64,000 bases of DNA, taken from contig CAVZFD010000005.1 in the NCBI GenBank assembly GCA_963774455.1, positions 620,001 to 684,000 on the forward strand, written 5' to 3'. Position 1 is the first letter of the stretch; each line of letters starts with the position of its first letter. The DNA comes from DATFVA01 sp963774455 (GTDB taxonomy: Bacteria; Bacteroidota; Ignavibacteria; Ignavibacteriales; Ignavibacteriaceae). The translations under genes were made by a program, and so were the position numbers. The notes under the pieces were generated by a model, which was given only the letters and a program-made list of their open reading frames with translations, searched no databases and had not been told where the DNA came from. Shown here in pieces: positions 27,525-37,559 of this stretch.

Positions 27525-29837
27525 ATGAAAAATTTTATACTTCTTTTTGTTTTATTAACCGCTTCATCCTTGTTCGCCCAGAACTGGGAAAAGATTGATT
27601 CGGTATTCGCACCCGGCGGTGTAACCCTGCAGTCATTTTCTGCACCGGTTTTTGGTGACCTTGATGATGACGGGGATTTCGATCTTGTACTTGGCAGCAG
27701 CGGACTGGAGATAGAATATTTTGAAAATAACGGAACAAACACATCCCCCTTATTTAATAAAGATGCATCAATGTTCTCCTCTATTTATTCCGGAGGATAT
27801 CAATACACAAATTCATATTATCCCGCCCTTTGCGACCTCGACGGTGACGGTGACCTGGATTTGACAATCGGTGGTTATAACGGAATATTATATTATGAGA
27901 ATACCGGCAGCCCCTCAAGCCCTTCCTGGGCTGATGTTAACACTACACTGTTTGCAGATGCGAACGGACAGATTGGCACAGATGCAAAACAAACATTCGT
28001 TGATCTGGATAATGACGGTGACAAAGATATGGTTGTCGGTATAGGGGAATCGCTTTTGGGGGGACCGACTCCGGGTATAAGTATGGGCTTTCGTAATACC
28101 GGTACATCAACATCGTCGGTATTCCAGAGAGATGATGCCCTTGTTACAGGTATCCCTGATGTGGGCCTAAATGCTTATCCCTCTTTCGCGGATCTTGATA
28201 ATGATGGTGATTATGACTTGCTGATGGGAAGAGACGGAGCGGCAGTATTTTACTACGAAAATACAGGCTCTCAGACTGTTCCTGCATGGACCTCAAACAA
28301 TACATTATTTTCAGTGGTTGAAGTAACAAATTACTGGAAAGACCCAACGTTCTGTGATCTTGACGGAGACGCAGATGCCGATTTGATTTACGGAACTGAT
28401 AACGGGGATATATACTTCTATGAAAACATTGGCACTATTGCGAGTCCCCAGTATCAGCAAAACTCTAACTATTTTAAAGTAATCAAATCGAGCGGATCCT
28501 CTACTGTATCTTTCGCCGATTATGATGGCGATGGTGATTTAGATATGCTTTCCGGCTCCCCGTACGACGGAGTTTTATATGTAGTAAATAATGGGAGCAG
28601 CATCTCACCTTCTTTCGACACGGTATCGGTTGTTTTTGCCGGTATCGATCCCGGTTTCAGATGCTCACCTGTATTCATAGATATTGATGATGATATGGAT
28701 TTTGATATTGTATCAGGTTACTCAGGCGGAGGAATAAAATTATATATAAACAATAATGGAACATTTACTGAAAACACAACGATGTTTGCTAATGTAAGTG
28801 TGAATTATCAAAGTGTTCCTGCATTTGTTGATATTGACGGGGATAATGATCCCGATCTCCTTGTGGGTTCTGACGATGCAGGAAATACAAAATTTTATAT
28901 AAATGACGGGAGTAATTCGTTCACCCAGAATACCACTATTTTTTCGGGAGTTAGTTTCCCGGGCTCCTGCCGGCCCTCTTTTGGTGATATTGACAATGAC
29001 GGCGACTATGATATGTTCATTGGCCGTTTAAGCGGAAGCGTAAATTTTTATGAGAATACTGGCGACAGGTTTAATCCGGTATGGACCCTCAATAATACCT
29101 TGACATCCGGAGTAAATGTGAAACAATCGGCGCATCCCGGGATTGCCGATCTCGACGGAGACGGGAGAAATGATTTAGTTGTTGGGGAGTATGACGGAAA
29201 TTTCACTTTTTATAAAAATCTGTTTGCTGTCATTCCTGTTGAAATGACAAGTTTTACTGCCATGGGAACTGAATCAGGTGTGGTCTTGTCATGGACAACC
29301 GCAACAGAAACCAATAACATGGGATTTGAGATTGAAAGAAGTCAGAGATCAGAAACTGGAAGGCAGCCTGGAAGCATAAACAACGGCTTATGGAAAAGGG
29401 TAGGTTACGTTAAAGGAAACGGAACCACAACTCAGCAGAATACATATTCATTTACTGATAATAGCATAACCAGCGGTTATTATTCCTATCGGCTGCACCA
29501 GACCGATTTTGACGGTTCCAGCACTTATTCCAAAGTGATTGAGATAAATCTGAACATATCGCTGCAGTTTTCCTTAAGCCAGAACTATCCTAATCCTTTT
29601 AATCCTTCAACCAAAATAAAATTTAGTATCCCCAATGATGGTTATGTCAGCTTGAAGATATACAACAGCATCGGGCAGGAAGTAGCACAGCTTGTAAATG
29701 GATTTACCCGGGCAGGCATTCACGAAGTAACTTTTAATTCCACTTCCGGAACTTCAGCACTTCCCAGCGGTGTTTATCTTTACAAACTGGAATCGGGGGA
29801 AAATGTTTCTGTCAGGAAGCTTATTCTTCTTAAGTGA
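27525..29837 (+). CDS. Secreted FG-GAP/VCBS propeller protein with T9SS sorting domain
   Basis: 770 residues from ATG at 27525, chosen because GGAGGAG precedes it and a signal peptide (KNFILLFVLLTASSLFAQ) follows at once; an in-frame ATG at 27492 would add 11 residues. About ten FG-GAP/VCBS units follow, each with a calcium-loop-like D-x-D-x-D-G-D motif (DLDDDGDFDLVLG, DLDGDGDLDLTIGG, DIDNDGDYDMFIG), building one or more beta-propellers. A fibronectin-like segment (VEMTSFTAMGTESGVVLSW) comes before the type A sorting domain (NYPNPFNPSTKIKFSIP, ending VRKLILLK). It is a surface or extracellular protein of unknown ligand. Confidence 0.85.
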   Translation: MKNFILLFVLLTASSLFAQNWEKIDSVFAPGGVTLQSFSAPVFGDLDDDGDFDLVLGSSGLEIEYFENNGTNTSPLFNKDASMFSSIYSGGYQYTNSYYPALCDLDGDGDLDLTIGGYNGILYYENTGSPSSPSWADVNTTLFADANGQIGTDAKQTFVDLDNDGDKDMVVGIGESLLGGPTPGISMGFRNTGTSTSSVFQRDDALVTGIPDVGLNAYPSFADLDNDGDYDLLMGRDGAAVFYYENTGSQTVPAWTSNNTLFSVVEVTNYWKDPTFCDLDGDADADLIYGTDNGDIYFYENIGTIASPQYQQNSNYFKVIKSSGSSTVSFADYDGDGDLDMLSGSPYDGVLYVVNNGSSISPSFDTVSVVFAGIDPGFRCSPVFIDIDDDMDFDIVSGYSGGGIKLYINNNGTFTENTTMFANVSVNYQSVPAFVDIDGDNDPDLLVGSDDAGNTKFYINDGSNSFTQNTTIFSGVSFPGSCRPSFGDIDNDGDYDMFIGRLSGSVNFYENTGDRFNPVWTLNNTLTSGVNVKQSAHPGIADLDGDGRNDLVVGEYDGNFTFYKNLFAVIPVEMTSFTAMGTESGVVLSWTTATETNNMGFEIERSQRSETGRQPGSINNGLWKRVGYVKGNGTTTQQNTYSFTDNSITSGYYSYRLHQTDFDGSSTYSKVIEINLNISLQFSLSQNYPNPFNPSTKIKFSIPNDGYVSLKIYNSIGQEVAQLVNGFTRAGIHEVTFNSTSGTSALPSGVYLYKLESGENVSVRKLILLK

Positions 29838-29855
29838 CAGGTGATTCAGGTTTTT

Positions 29856-29881
29856 GGGACCGGCAGTCATCCGCCGGTCCC
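29856..29881. terminator. Perfect 9-bp hairpin between convergent genes
   Basis: GGGACCGGC (29856-29864) and GCCGGTCCC (29873-29881) pair perfectly around an eight-base loop, 18 bases after the stop of the FG-GAP gene and 10 bases before the end of the minus-strand permease. A T tract precedes it on the plus strand and no U run follows on either strand, so it is not a textbook intrinsic terminator, but it probably shields both transcripts. Confidence 0.5.
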
Positions 29882-29890
29882 GCTGTAATA

Positions 29891-32302
29891 TTACTCGTAC
29901 TTCAAAGATTTTACCGGGTTTGCAACAGCTGATTTTATTGCCTGGTATGATACAGTCAGTAAGGCAATGGCGAGTACTGTCAGACCGGCAAGAAGAAATA
30001 TATCTACCCCCAGTTCTGTTTTATAGACGTAATCACTAAGCCAGTTCTTCATGATAAAGTACGCAGCGGGCCAGGCTGCCAGGTTTGCGATTGCAACCAG
30101 GATTAAAAACTCTTTTGAGAGCATAGTAATTATGTCTGTAATACTTGCTCCCAGTACTTTCCTTATTCCTATCTCCTTTGTCCTTTGCTCTGCAGTAAAA
30201 GCGGCTAATCCGAATAAACCCAGACAAGCTATTACTATTGCGAGTACTGCAAAAATCGTAAATACTTTTTCCGATTGTATTTCGGTTTTATATTCGTCAG
30301 CAAAATATTCGTCAAAGAATGAATATTCCAGTGGTTTTAACTGCCCGAACTTTTTCCACTCTTCCGAAAGGTATTTAATTGTTTCGCTGATATTGCTGGG
30401 TGAGATCTTAACAGAGAGGAAATCAGCTTCAGGTTCATTCAGTAATACGAATGCAGCTGGACGGATTTCATCTTTTAACGATTGAAGATGAAAGTCTTTT
30501 ACCACGCCGATAATTTTCAGACTTCCAGTCTGACTCTCACCAAGGTTATACAGAAGGAGTTCGTTAATCGGATCGGTATACTTTAATTTTCTGACGGCTG
30601 CTTCGTTCAGAATAATTGCCGAACTGTCCGTAGTAATACTTCGGTCAAAGAACCTGCCTTCCTTCATCTCAACCTGGTATGTATTCAGGAAATTGTAATC
30701 AACGGGTATATAGATTATGGTCTCGTTTTCATTCTCCGTTCCTTCTTTTCTGAATACTTCGGCAGTGAGCCGGTGGTCGGGAAGTCCCTGTGAAAGTGAA
30801 GCATCAATAATATTTGAATTTCCTTTTATAGTATTGGTAAAAGCAAACTGCTGTTTTCCGAGATCATCAACATTCTTTATAACCAGGATCTGGTCCTTAT
30901 TAAATCCGAGGTTTTTATTCTTGATATACTGCATCTGGCTGTAAATAACGAAGGTACCGACGAAGAGAATTATAGACGTTGCAAACTGGAAGATTACCAG
31001 TCCTTTCCTCAGCGTACCGCTCCTGCTGCCGGTAACTCTGTTTGATTTCATGATTGAAACCGGTTTGAATGATGAAAGCAGCAGTGCAGGATAGAGTCCC
31101 GCGGCAATCCCAAGTAGAAGAGTAAAGACTATCAGCGCAGGCACTGTTAAGATGCTGCCGGGGTCAAGCGACAGCTGCTTTCCGGTTAATTCATTAAACC
31201 AGGGTAGGGTATATTCCACTATTACAGCTGCCAGCATTACTGCTATAAAACTCAAAAATACAGATTCCGTTAAAAACTGCTGGATGAGCTGACTCCTGCT
31301 TGAACCGAGTACTTTTCTTACTCCTATCTCATTAGCTCTTTTAGTTGATTTAGCTGTTGACAGGTTAATGAAATTTATGCAGGCAATAATTAAAATGAAT
31401 ACTGCTACGGCAGAGAATAAATATAGGGTGTCGATACTGCCTGTTTCCTTAAATTCATTAAAAACGTCTGAATAAAGATGAATCTCTCTCAGAGGCACAA
31501 ACACAAATGAAAAATCATTTCCCTTATCGAGGAATTCCTTGTAGCTTAAACCAAATGCTGCCTGTATTATCGGTCCGGTATGCTTTTCTGTAACTGAATT
31601 TATCTTATCATTAAGCTGTGCAGCAGTTATTTCATTGCGGGTTAGCACGTAAGTGTGAATAAAATGACCGAACCAGTTGGTCTGTTTGCTTTCAGGGAGT
31701 GTACTGTAGGAGGCAAGAAAATCATACTCGAAATGCGAATTGGAAGGAAAGGGTTCAGTCACGCCTGTTACCAGGAAAACCTGTCCGTTCGACAGCGTTA
31801 TCTGTCGTCCTAAAGGATTTTCTGATGAAAAGTATTTTTCCGCAGCTTTTGTTGTGATTACCACGCTGTTAGGCTGAAGAAGAGCGGTGGAAGGATTTCC
31901 TCTGATAAAGCTTATCGTAAAAATATCAAACAACGTTGAGTCGGCATAAAAGAAATTATCTTCTTTTATAAATTTGTCATCCTTTTTTATATAAATATTT
32001 TCTCCCTGCATTACACGCGCTGTTTTTTGTATCTCCGGATATTCCAACTGCAGAACTTCTGCAAGAGGAACAGGAGAATTTGCCAGGTTGAATCTGTTAC
32101 CGCCAATTTTGTAATGTGAGTTAACTCTGAAGATTCTGTCCGCATTTATATTGTGAGAATCGTAACTGAGCTCATCAGCAACAAACAGGGCAATTAATAT
32201 AAAGCAGGCTACCCCGATTGCAAGTCCTGCAATATTTACAAATGAAAATACTTTATTCTTCAGGAGGTTCCTTAATATTGTTTTTAAGTAGCTTTTATAC
32301 AT
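29891..32302 (-). CDS. ABC transporter permease, MacB/FtsX type (third of three)
   Basis: 803 residues. A helix near the N-terminus (NKVFSFVNIAGLAIGVACFILIALFVADE) precedes a MacB periplasmic core domain. A first FtsX unit follows (INFINLSTAKSTKRANEIGVRKVLGSSRSQLIQQFLTES), then another periplasmic domain and a C-terminal FtsX unit (TAEQRTKEIGIRKVLGASITDIITMLSKEF). With eight helices and two FtsX modules this is the duplicated-permease layout common in Bacteroidota and Acidobacteria. It is the last gene of the export operon, 20 bases after the preceding permease, and closely resembles the other two. Substrate unknown. Confidence 0.9.
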   Translation of the reverse strand: MYKSYLKTILRNLLKNKVFSFVNIAGLAIGVACFILIALFVADELSYDSHNINADRIFRVNSHYKIGGNRFNLANSPVPLAEVLQLEYPEIQKTARVMQGENIYIKKDDKFIKEDNFFYADSTLFDIFTISFIRGNPSTALLQPNSVVITTKAAEKYFSSENPLGRQITLSNGQVFLVTGVTEPFPSNSHFEYDFLASYSTLPESKQTNWFGHFIHTYVLTRNEITAAQLNDKINSVTEKHTGPIIQAAFGLSYKEFLDKGNDFSFVFVPLREIHLYSDVFNEFKETGSIDTLYLFSAVAVFILIIACINFINLSTAKSTKRANEIGVRKVLGSSRSQLIQQFLTESVFLSFIAVMLAAVIVEYTLPWFNELTGKQLSLDPGSILTVPALIVFTLLLGIAAGLYPALLLSSFKPVSIMKSNRVTGSRSGTLRKGLVIFQFATSIILFVGTFVIYSQMQYIKNKNLGFNKDQILVIKNVDDLGKQQFAFTNTIKGNSNIIDASLSQGLPDHRLTAEVFRKEGTENENETIIYIPVDYNFLNTYQVEMKEGRFFDRSITTDSSAIILNEAAVRKLKYTDPINELLLYNLGESQTGSLKIIGVVKDFHLQSLKDEIRPAAFVLLNEPEADFLSVKISPSNISETIKYLSEEWKKFGQLKPLEYSFFDEYFADEYKTEIQSEKVFTIFAVLAIVIACLGLFGLAAFTAEQRTKEIGIRKVLGASITDIITMLSKEFLILVAIANLAAWPAAYFIMKNWLSDYVYKTELGVDIFLLAGLTVLAIALLTVSYQAIKSAVANPVKSLKYE

Positions 32303-32322
32303 TTCAGAACTCCTTTAAGTAA

Positions 32323-34746
32323 TTATTCGTACTTTAAACTTTCCACAGGGTTTGCCATCGCTGCTTTTACGGCCTGGTAGCCTACCGTTAATACAGCAAT
32401 TAGTAAGGCGCTTACTCCGGCAAGTATAAAGATCCATATGTTAAAGCCTATCCTGTAAGCAAAATTCTCAAGCCATCCTTTCATAAACAAGTAAGCCAGG
32501 GGTAATGCTATAATATTAGCTATTAAAACCCATTTGGTAAATTCCTTTGTCAGCATAAATATTATTTCAAATACGGTTGCTCCGAGCACCTTACGTATTC
32601 CGATTTCTTTTGTCCTCTGTTCGGCTGTATATGCAGCCAATCCTAATAAACCAAGACAGGCTATAAATATTGCCAGTACAGAAAAGATTGTAAAGAGCTG
32701 TCCCGTTCTCTGTTCTGAAGCATATAATTTGGCAAAGTCATCGTTAAAGAATGCGTACTCAAATGCCTGGCTGCCGGCATATTTATGCCAGACCGATGAA
32801 ATTTGCTTTATCGTACTGCCTGGATCACGCGGAGAAAATTTTATTGAAACAAACCTTCCGAAATCTAAAGGCCTGAATAATCCCATCACCAGGGGTTCAA
32901 TTTTCTGATGGAGAGATTCAAAATTAAAGTCATCCGTAATACCGACAATCTTGAATTTATCTGATGTCTCCGGCGTCTGTCCCACCCTGATAAGATATTT
33001 TCCTACCGGATCCTTCAGGCCTAATGATTTGACAGCCGATTCATTCAATACTACTGCCATCGTATCGCCGGCAAAATCTCTTGAAAAGAATCTGCCTGCC
33101 TTCAATTTTATCTGGTACGTAGTAATGAAATCATAATCCGAAAAGAGAATCTTGATATCATGTACTTCATCAGGACCTGCGCCTTCCCGCCTGAAGGCAG
33201 TATCGCTGAAATTGTCCCCGGGGATGCTGGTTGAATTCGTTACATTTGTTATAGAACCGATCTGCGAAAGATCATATTTGAATGAACGGATATTCCTGCC
33301 TATGTCGTCTGTTTTCTTTATTATCAATATCTCATTCCTGTTAAAACCCAGCTCCTTGTTCTGTACGTAATCAAGCTGACTTGCAATGATGAACGTTCCC
33401 ACAATAAGAATGATAGAGATCGAGAACTGCAGGATAACGAGGAAATTTCTAAGTACGGATTTGGTTGAAGATCTCTGTATTTTTCCCCTTAACACTTTAA
33501 TCGGGGTTAGTGACGACAGAACAAAAGCAGGGTAAATACCTGCAATAAGTCCTACAAAGAAAACAAAAAGAATTAAAAGAGGGACAGCATAAAAATTATC
33601 GAAAATATTCAGCGATAACTGCTTATTTGCTATTGAATTGAAAGTAGGGAGGAACAACTCTACAAGCAGCAAAGCAAAAAGCATAGCCAGGAAACTCATC
33701 AGCATCGTTTCAATAAGAAACTGCCTTATTAACGATGCCTGGTTAGATCCCAGTGTTTTCCTGATTCCTACTTCCTTTGCCCTTCCGGATGATCTGGCGG
33801 TCGACAGATTAGTAAAATTTATACAGGCGATAAGTAGTATAGCAAAAGCAATAATAGAGAAGATGTACACATATAAAATATCTCCGTTAGGTTCTATTTC
33901 ATTAGATAAATGCGATTTAAGATGAATATCACCCAAAGGTTGAATAACGAAATTATACCGGCTTCCGCCCTCAACCATCTGGTCGTATGTTACACCCAGA
34001 ATCTTTATCATCTGGGCTCCTATATAGCCCTTGGAAACATCAATTATTTTTTTACCAAGTTCTTCGGGATTTGTACCTTTCCTGGTGAGGATATAAGTAT
34101 AATAATTGTTGCTGAGCCAATTCTGATCGGTTTCTACATTATAGGAGGATAGAGACCCAAGAAAGTCGGGATGAAAACTTGAATTAACAGGGAAATCTTC
34201 AATCACACCGGTTACAAGATAATCCCTGCGTTTATCGGAATTTAGCATTTTACCAATCGGATCTTCATCCCCGAAATATTTATCCGCAATTGATTTTGTT
34301 ATTACTACAGAATTTGGTTCACGAAGTGCAGTTTCAGGATTTCCTTTAATGAAATGCACAGTGAATATTTTGAAGAGAGACGAATCGACCCAGTAAAATT
34401 TTTCTTCACTAAAAGCTTTATCTTTATACCTGACAACCGGAAATCCATAGTTTCTGATACGCACAAAGTTCTCTACTTCAGGAATCTGATTAACGAAGGC
34501 AGGACCGCAAGGCGCGCACGATGTAGCAGGGTAAAGCTCATTATTACTTATTTTTGCCGAGAGGTGTACCCGATAAATTCTGTCATAATTCTTATTGTAT
34601 TTGTCATAACTCAATTCATTCTGTATATAAATAAGTATGACAATACAGCCGGCAATACCGACTGCGAGACCGAATATATTTATGAAAGAATATCCCTTGT
34701 TTTTCTTCAGGTTACGGAGTGCAATTTTTAGGTAATTTAAAAGCAT
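32323..34746 (-). CDS. ABC transporter permease, MacB/FtsX type (second of three)
   Basis: 807 residues with the same organisation as its neighbours: N-terminal helix (NKGYSFINIFGLAVGIAGCIVILIY), MacB periplasmic domain, FtsX unit with NFTNLSTARSSGRAKEVGIRKTLGSNQASLIRQFLIET, second periplasmic domain and C-terminal FtsX unit with TAEQRTKEIGIRKVLGATVFEIIFMLTKEF. Such permeases work mechanically with a MacB/LolD-type ATPase on periplasmic substrates instead of moving them through a pore. It is 22 bases downstream of the 94-residue gene and 20 bases upstream of the next permease. Confidence 0.9.
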   Translation of the reverse strand: MLLNYLKIALRNLKKNKGYSFINIFGLAVGIAGCIVILIYIQNELSYDKYNKNYDRIYRVHLSAKISNNELYPATSCAPCGPAFVNQIPEVENFVRIRNYGFPVVRYKDKAFSEEKFYWVDSSLFKIFTVHFIKGNPETALREPNSVVITKSIADKYFGDEDPIGKMLNSDKRRDYLVTGVIEDFPVNSSFHPDFLGSLSSYNVETDQNWLSNNYYTYILTRKGTNPEELGKKIIDVSKGYIGAQMIKILGVTYDQMVEGGSRYNFVIQPLGDIHLKSHLSNEIEPNGDILYVYIFSIIAFAILLIACINFTNLSTARSSGRAKEVGIRKTLGSNQASLIRQFLIETMLMSFLAMLFALLLVELFLPTFNSIANKQLSLNIFDNFYAVPLLILFVFFVGLIAGIYPAFVLSSLTPIKVLRGKIQRSSTKSVLRNFLVILQFSISIILIVGTFIIASQLDYVQNKELGFNRNEILIIKKTDDIGRNIRSFKYDLSQIGSITNVTNSTSIPGDNFSDTAFRREGAGPDEVHDIKILFSDYDFITTYQIKLKAGRFFSRDFAGDTMAVVLNESAVKSLGLKDPVGKYLIRVGQTPETSDKFKIVGITDDFNFESLHQKIEPLVMGLFRPLDFGRFVSIKFSPRDPGSTIKQISSVWHKYAGSQAFEYAFFNDDFAKLYASEQRTGQLFTIFSVLAIFIACLGLLGLAAYTAEQRTKEIGIRKVLGATVFEIIFMLTKEFTKWVLIANIIALPLAYLFMKGWLENFAYRIGFNIWIFILAGVSALLIAVLTVGYQAVKAAMANPVESLKYE

Positions 34747-34768
34747 AGAATCCTCGCAGTATTATAAG

Positions 34769-35053
34769 TTAAGATATCCTTTGTGAGCCCTTCTGTCTGA
34801 ACAGTACCTGTATATATTTGGAATCTTCCTTCGGTTTGAATATCTGGATGAGCTCCCAGGAATCGTTATAGCCGTCGATGAGTTCTTTTAGACGCTGTAT
34901 CTTTCTATCCACTGTCCACACCTCTCCATCAGGCTCCCACCGGAAAGACTCGACCCTGAAGTTGTACTGCCGTTTTTTGCCATTGATCTTTACTTCAATT
35001 TCGGCGATCTGCTGCTCCAAAAATTCAGGTAACGGAATATTGACATCTTTCAT
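34769..35053 (-). CDS. Small uncharacterised protein inside the ABC permease operon
   Basis: 94 residues, not recognised. It has no signal peptide or membrane segment and is rich in charged residues: an amphipathic N-terminus (IPLPEFLEQQIAEIEVKING), a stretch with FRWEPDGEVWTVDRKIQRLKELI, and a C-terminus ending IQVLFRQKGSQRIS. It looks like a small cytosolic alpha/beta protein. It lies between two permease genes with gaps of 22 and 46 bases, in the same orientation, so it must be co-transcribed with the transporter. A role in assembly or regulation of the exporter can only be guessed from position. Confidence 0.65.
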   Translation of the reverse strand: MKDVNIPLPEFLEQQIAEIEVKINGKKRQYNFRVESFRWEPDGEVWTVDRKIQRLKELIDGYNDSWELIQIFKPKEDSKYIQVLFRQKGSQRIS

Positions 35054-35099
35054 TTCTTCACCTTAATGGTTTAGTTAAGATCCTAAGAACACTTTTATA

Positions 35100-37514
35100 C
35101 TATTCGCTTCTAAGGGCACTGACCGGGTTTGCAACCGCAACTTTCACTGCCTGGAAACTCACCGTTATCAGTGCAATAAATAGAGCTATGACGGCAGCCA
35201 GGAAGAATATTTCCCATCCCGGATCGATCCTGTAAGCAAAATTCTGTAGCCAGCTTCGCATAAAGTAGTATGCAAGCGGCCATGCAATAACATTTGCAAG
35301 CAGAACCCATTTTGTAAATTCCCTTGAGAGCAGAACAACAATTCCGGGAATAGAGGCGCCGAGGACTTTTCTGATACCGATTTCCTTCGTCCTTCTCTCA
35401 GCGGTGAAAGCTGCAAGTCCGAAGAGACCAAGACAGGCAATGAATATTGCCAGCACTGAGAACACCGTAAATATCTCGCCGGTTTTCTGCTCTGACTGAT
35501 AGAGCTTGTTGAAATCGTCATCGAGGAAGAAATATTCAAAAGGTTTATTCGGCACAAACTTTTTCCATTCGCTCTCGATGAAGGAGATCGATCCGGCTAT
35601 ATCACTGGAACTTATTCTCACTGGCAGGAAGGCTGTCTGCCCTCTGTCCAGCACTATAGCCAGCGGCCTTATTTTCTGATGTAAAGATTCAAAGTGGAAA
35701 TCCTTCAGGACACCGATTATTGGATAGAAAACATTCTGATCAGGGGAACGGCCAGGTAATACTACACGTTTGCCCACCGGGTCCTGTATTCCCATATGTT
35801 TGACTGCACTCTCGTTAAGAACAACTACCTGAGAATCGGCAGCAAAATCTCTTGAGAAGTACCTTCCCTGTATCAATTTCAATTTCATTGTTTCGGCGAA
35901 ATCGTAATCTGTAGACATAACTGACAGGATGTACTGCTGGGAGCTTTGCACACCTTCAGGTCTGAATACAGTCTGACCGAACAATTTTCCGGGAAGATTA
36001 TCTGTATTAGAGGCGGATATGATATGTGAATTTTTCTTTAATTCATCTTTGAATGTCTGCGATTGATTCTCCAGAGCCCAGGCCCGCGATATCACCAGAA
36101 CATGGTCTTTGTCAAAACCAAGATTCTTCTCCTGTACATATTTCAGCTGGCCATACACGATGAATGTTCCGATAAACAGAACTATTGAGATAGCAAACTG
36201 GAAGACGACCAGCGAACTTCTCAGCCAGCTTCCACCGCCTCCGTTTAACTTACCTTTCAATACAGTCACGGGTTTGAACGAGGAAAGGAAAAATGCTGGA
36301 TAGCTGCCTGCGATCAGCCCTACTATGATAATAGCTATTAAGAGCGCAGGGATCGCAAACAAATTATTGAAATACGATGTATGAAGTTCTTTGCCTGCCA
36401 GGCTGTTGAATGAGGGGAGAAATATCTCTACAAGAGCAATGGCGGCAACCACAGCAATAAACGTCATTAAAATTGATTCTGTCAGAAATTGCTTTATCAG
36501 CTGCGACTTATTAGAACCAAGCACTTTCCTTATCCCAACCTCCTTTGAACGCAGTATGGATCTCGCCGTCGAGAGGTTCATAAAGTTGATGCAGGCTATA
36601 AGCAATATGAATAAAGCAATGATGGAGAAGATATACACATATTTTATATCGCTGTTCGGCTCAAGCTCATAATCCAGGTGAGATGTCAAATGAATATCCG
36701 TTAATGGCTGCATATGGAATTCATACCTGCTGCCCGACTTTTTAATCTCTTCATAGGAAGTCTGAAAAAGTTCACGTAACTGGGGACCGGCATATTTCTC
36801 TACAAATGCGGGGAGCTTTGCTGCAAGCTCGGAACCGGGTACTCCTTTTTTCAACAAAATGTATGTATGAAAATTATTTGCAACCCAGAAGGGAGTATCA
36901 CCTAATCCAAGACTTGCCATCGAAGCAAAAATATCGTAATGGAAATGAACATTGTGGGGACAATCCTTAACAACACCTTTAACGGTATATGCAGTCCCAT
37001 CTTCAAAATTCATTATCTTATCCATCGGATCTTCATTTCCGAAATATTTTTTTGCCAGTTTCTGTGTCAATACAACAGTATGCGGCTGCGCCAGTGCTGT
37101 TTTAGGATCACCCTGAATGAAGGGAATTGTGAATACATCGAATATAGTAGAATCAGCCCAGTAGAAGTTTGGTTCATTAAACACATTATCTTTATACCTG
37201 ATCAGCATTGTTCTGTTAGGCATCAGCCGGGTATATTGAACTACTTCGGGGTAATCACGTACCAGCGTTTCACCAAGCGGCGCCGGAGAAACGGCGAGGT
37301 GACTTTCGTTTCCGGCCAGACTTGCAACTGTATGCACACGATATATCCGATCGGCTTTTTCATTATTCCTGTCATAGCTTAGCTCATCATTGATAAACAG
37401 AAGTATCATTATGCATGCCGCAATTCCTATAGCAAGACCGAAAATATTTATGAAAGAATATGCCTTGAACTTCAGAAGGTTCCTTAAAGCTACTTTGAAA
37501 TAATTCTTAATCAT
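35100..37514 (-). CDS. ABC transporter permease, MacB/FtsX type (first of three)
   Basis: 804 residues, paralogue of the two downstream permeases. The order is an N-terminal helix (FKAYSFINIFGLAIGIAACIMILLFINDE), a MacB periplasmic domain, an FtsX unit with NFMNLSTARSILRSKEVGIRKVLGSNKSQLIKQFLTES, a second periplasmic domain and a C-terminal FtsX unit with TAERRTKEIGIRKVLGASIPGIVVLLSREF. It lies 45 bases after the ATPase gene, so it may be the main partner of that ATPase, with the other permeases as alternatives or heterodimer halves. Confidence 0.9.
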   Translation of the reverse strand: MIKNYFKVALRNLLKFKAYSFINIFGLAIGIAACIMILLFINDELSYDRNNEKADRIYRVHTVASLAGNESHLAVSPAPLGETLVRDYPEVVQYTRLMPNRTMLIRYKDNVFNEPNFYWADSTIFDVFTIPFIQGDPKTALAQPHTVVLTQKLAKKYFGNEDPMDKIMNFEDGTAYTVKGVVKDCPHNVHFHYDIFASMASLGLGDTPFWVANNFHTYILLKKGVPGSELAAKLPAFVEKYAGPQLRELFQTSYEEIKKSGSRYEFHMQPLTDIHLTSHLDYELEPNSDIKYVYIFSIIALFILLIACINFMNLSTARSILRSKEVGIRKVLGSNKSQLIKQFLTESILMTFIAVVAAIALVEIFLPSFNSLAGKELHTSYFNNLFAIPALLIAIIIVGLIAGSYPAFFLSSFKPVTVLKGKLNGGGGSWLRSSLVVFQFAISIVLFIGTFIVYGQLKYVQEKNLGFDKDHVLVISRAWALENQSQTFKDELKKNSHIISASNTDNLPGKLFGQTVFRPEGVQSSQQYILSVMSTDYDFAETMKLKLIQGRYFSRDFAADSQVVVLNESAVKHMGIQDPVGKRVVLPGRSPDQNVFYPIIGVLKDFHFESLHQKIRPLAIVLDRGQTAFLPVRISSSDIAGSISFIESEWKKFVPNKPFEYFFLDDDFNKLYQSEQKTGEIFTVFSVLAIFIACLGLFGLAAFTAERRTKEIGIRKVLGASIPGIVVLLSREFTKWVLLANVIAWPLAYYFMRSWLQNFAYRIDPGWEIFFLAAVIALFIALITVSFQAVKVAVANPVSALRSE

Positions 37515-37559
37515 TTTAATTGTCCCTGATATTAGTAATCTTCACCTAATGTGATGATC

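Noticed and set aside
29891..37514. Long open frames on the plus strand opposite the ABC permeases
   Set aside because: They are antisense shadows of clear FtsX permease genes, with no ribosome sites or recognisable domains.
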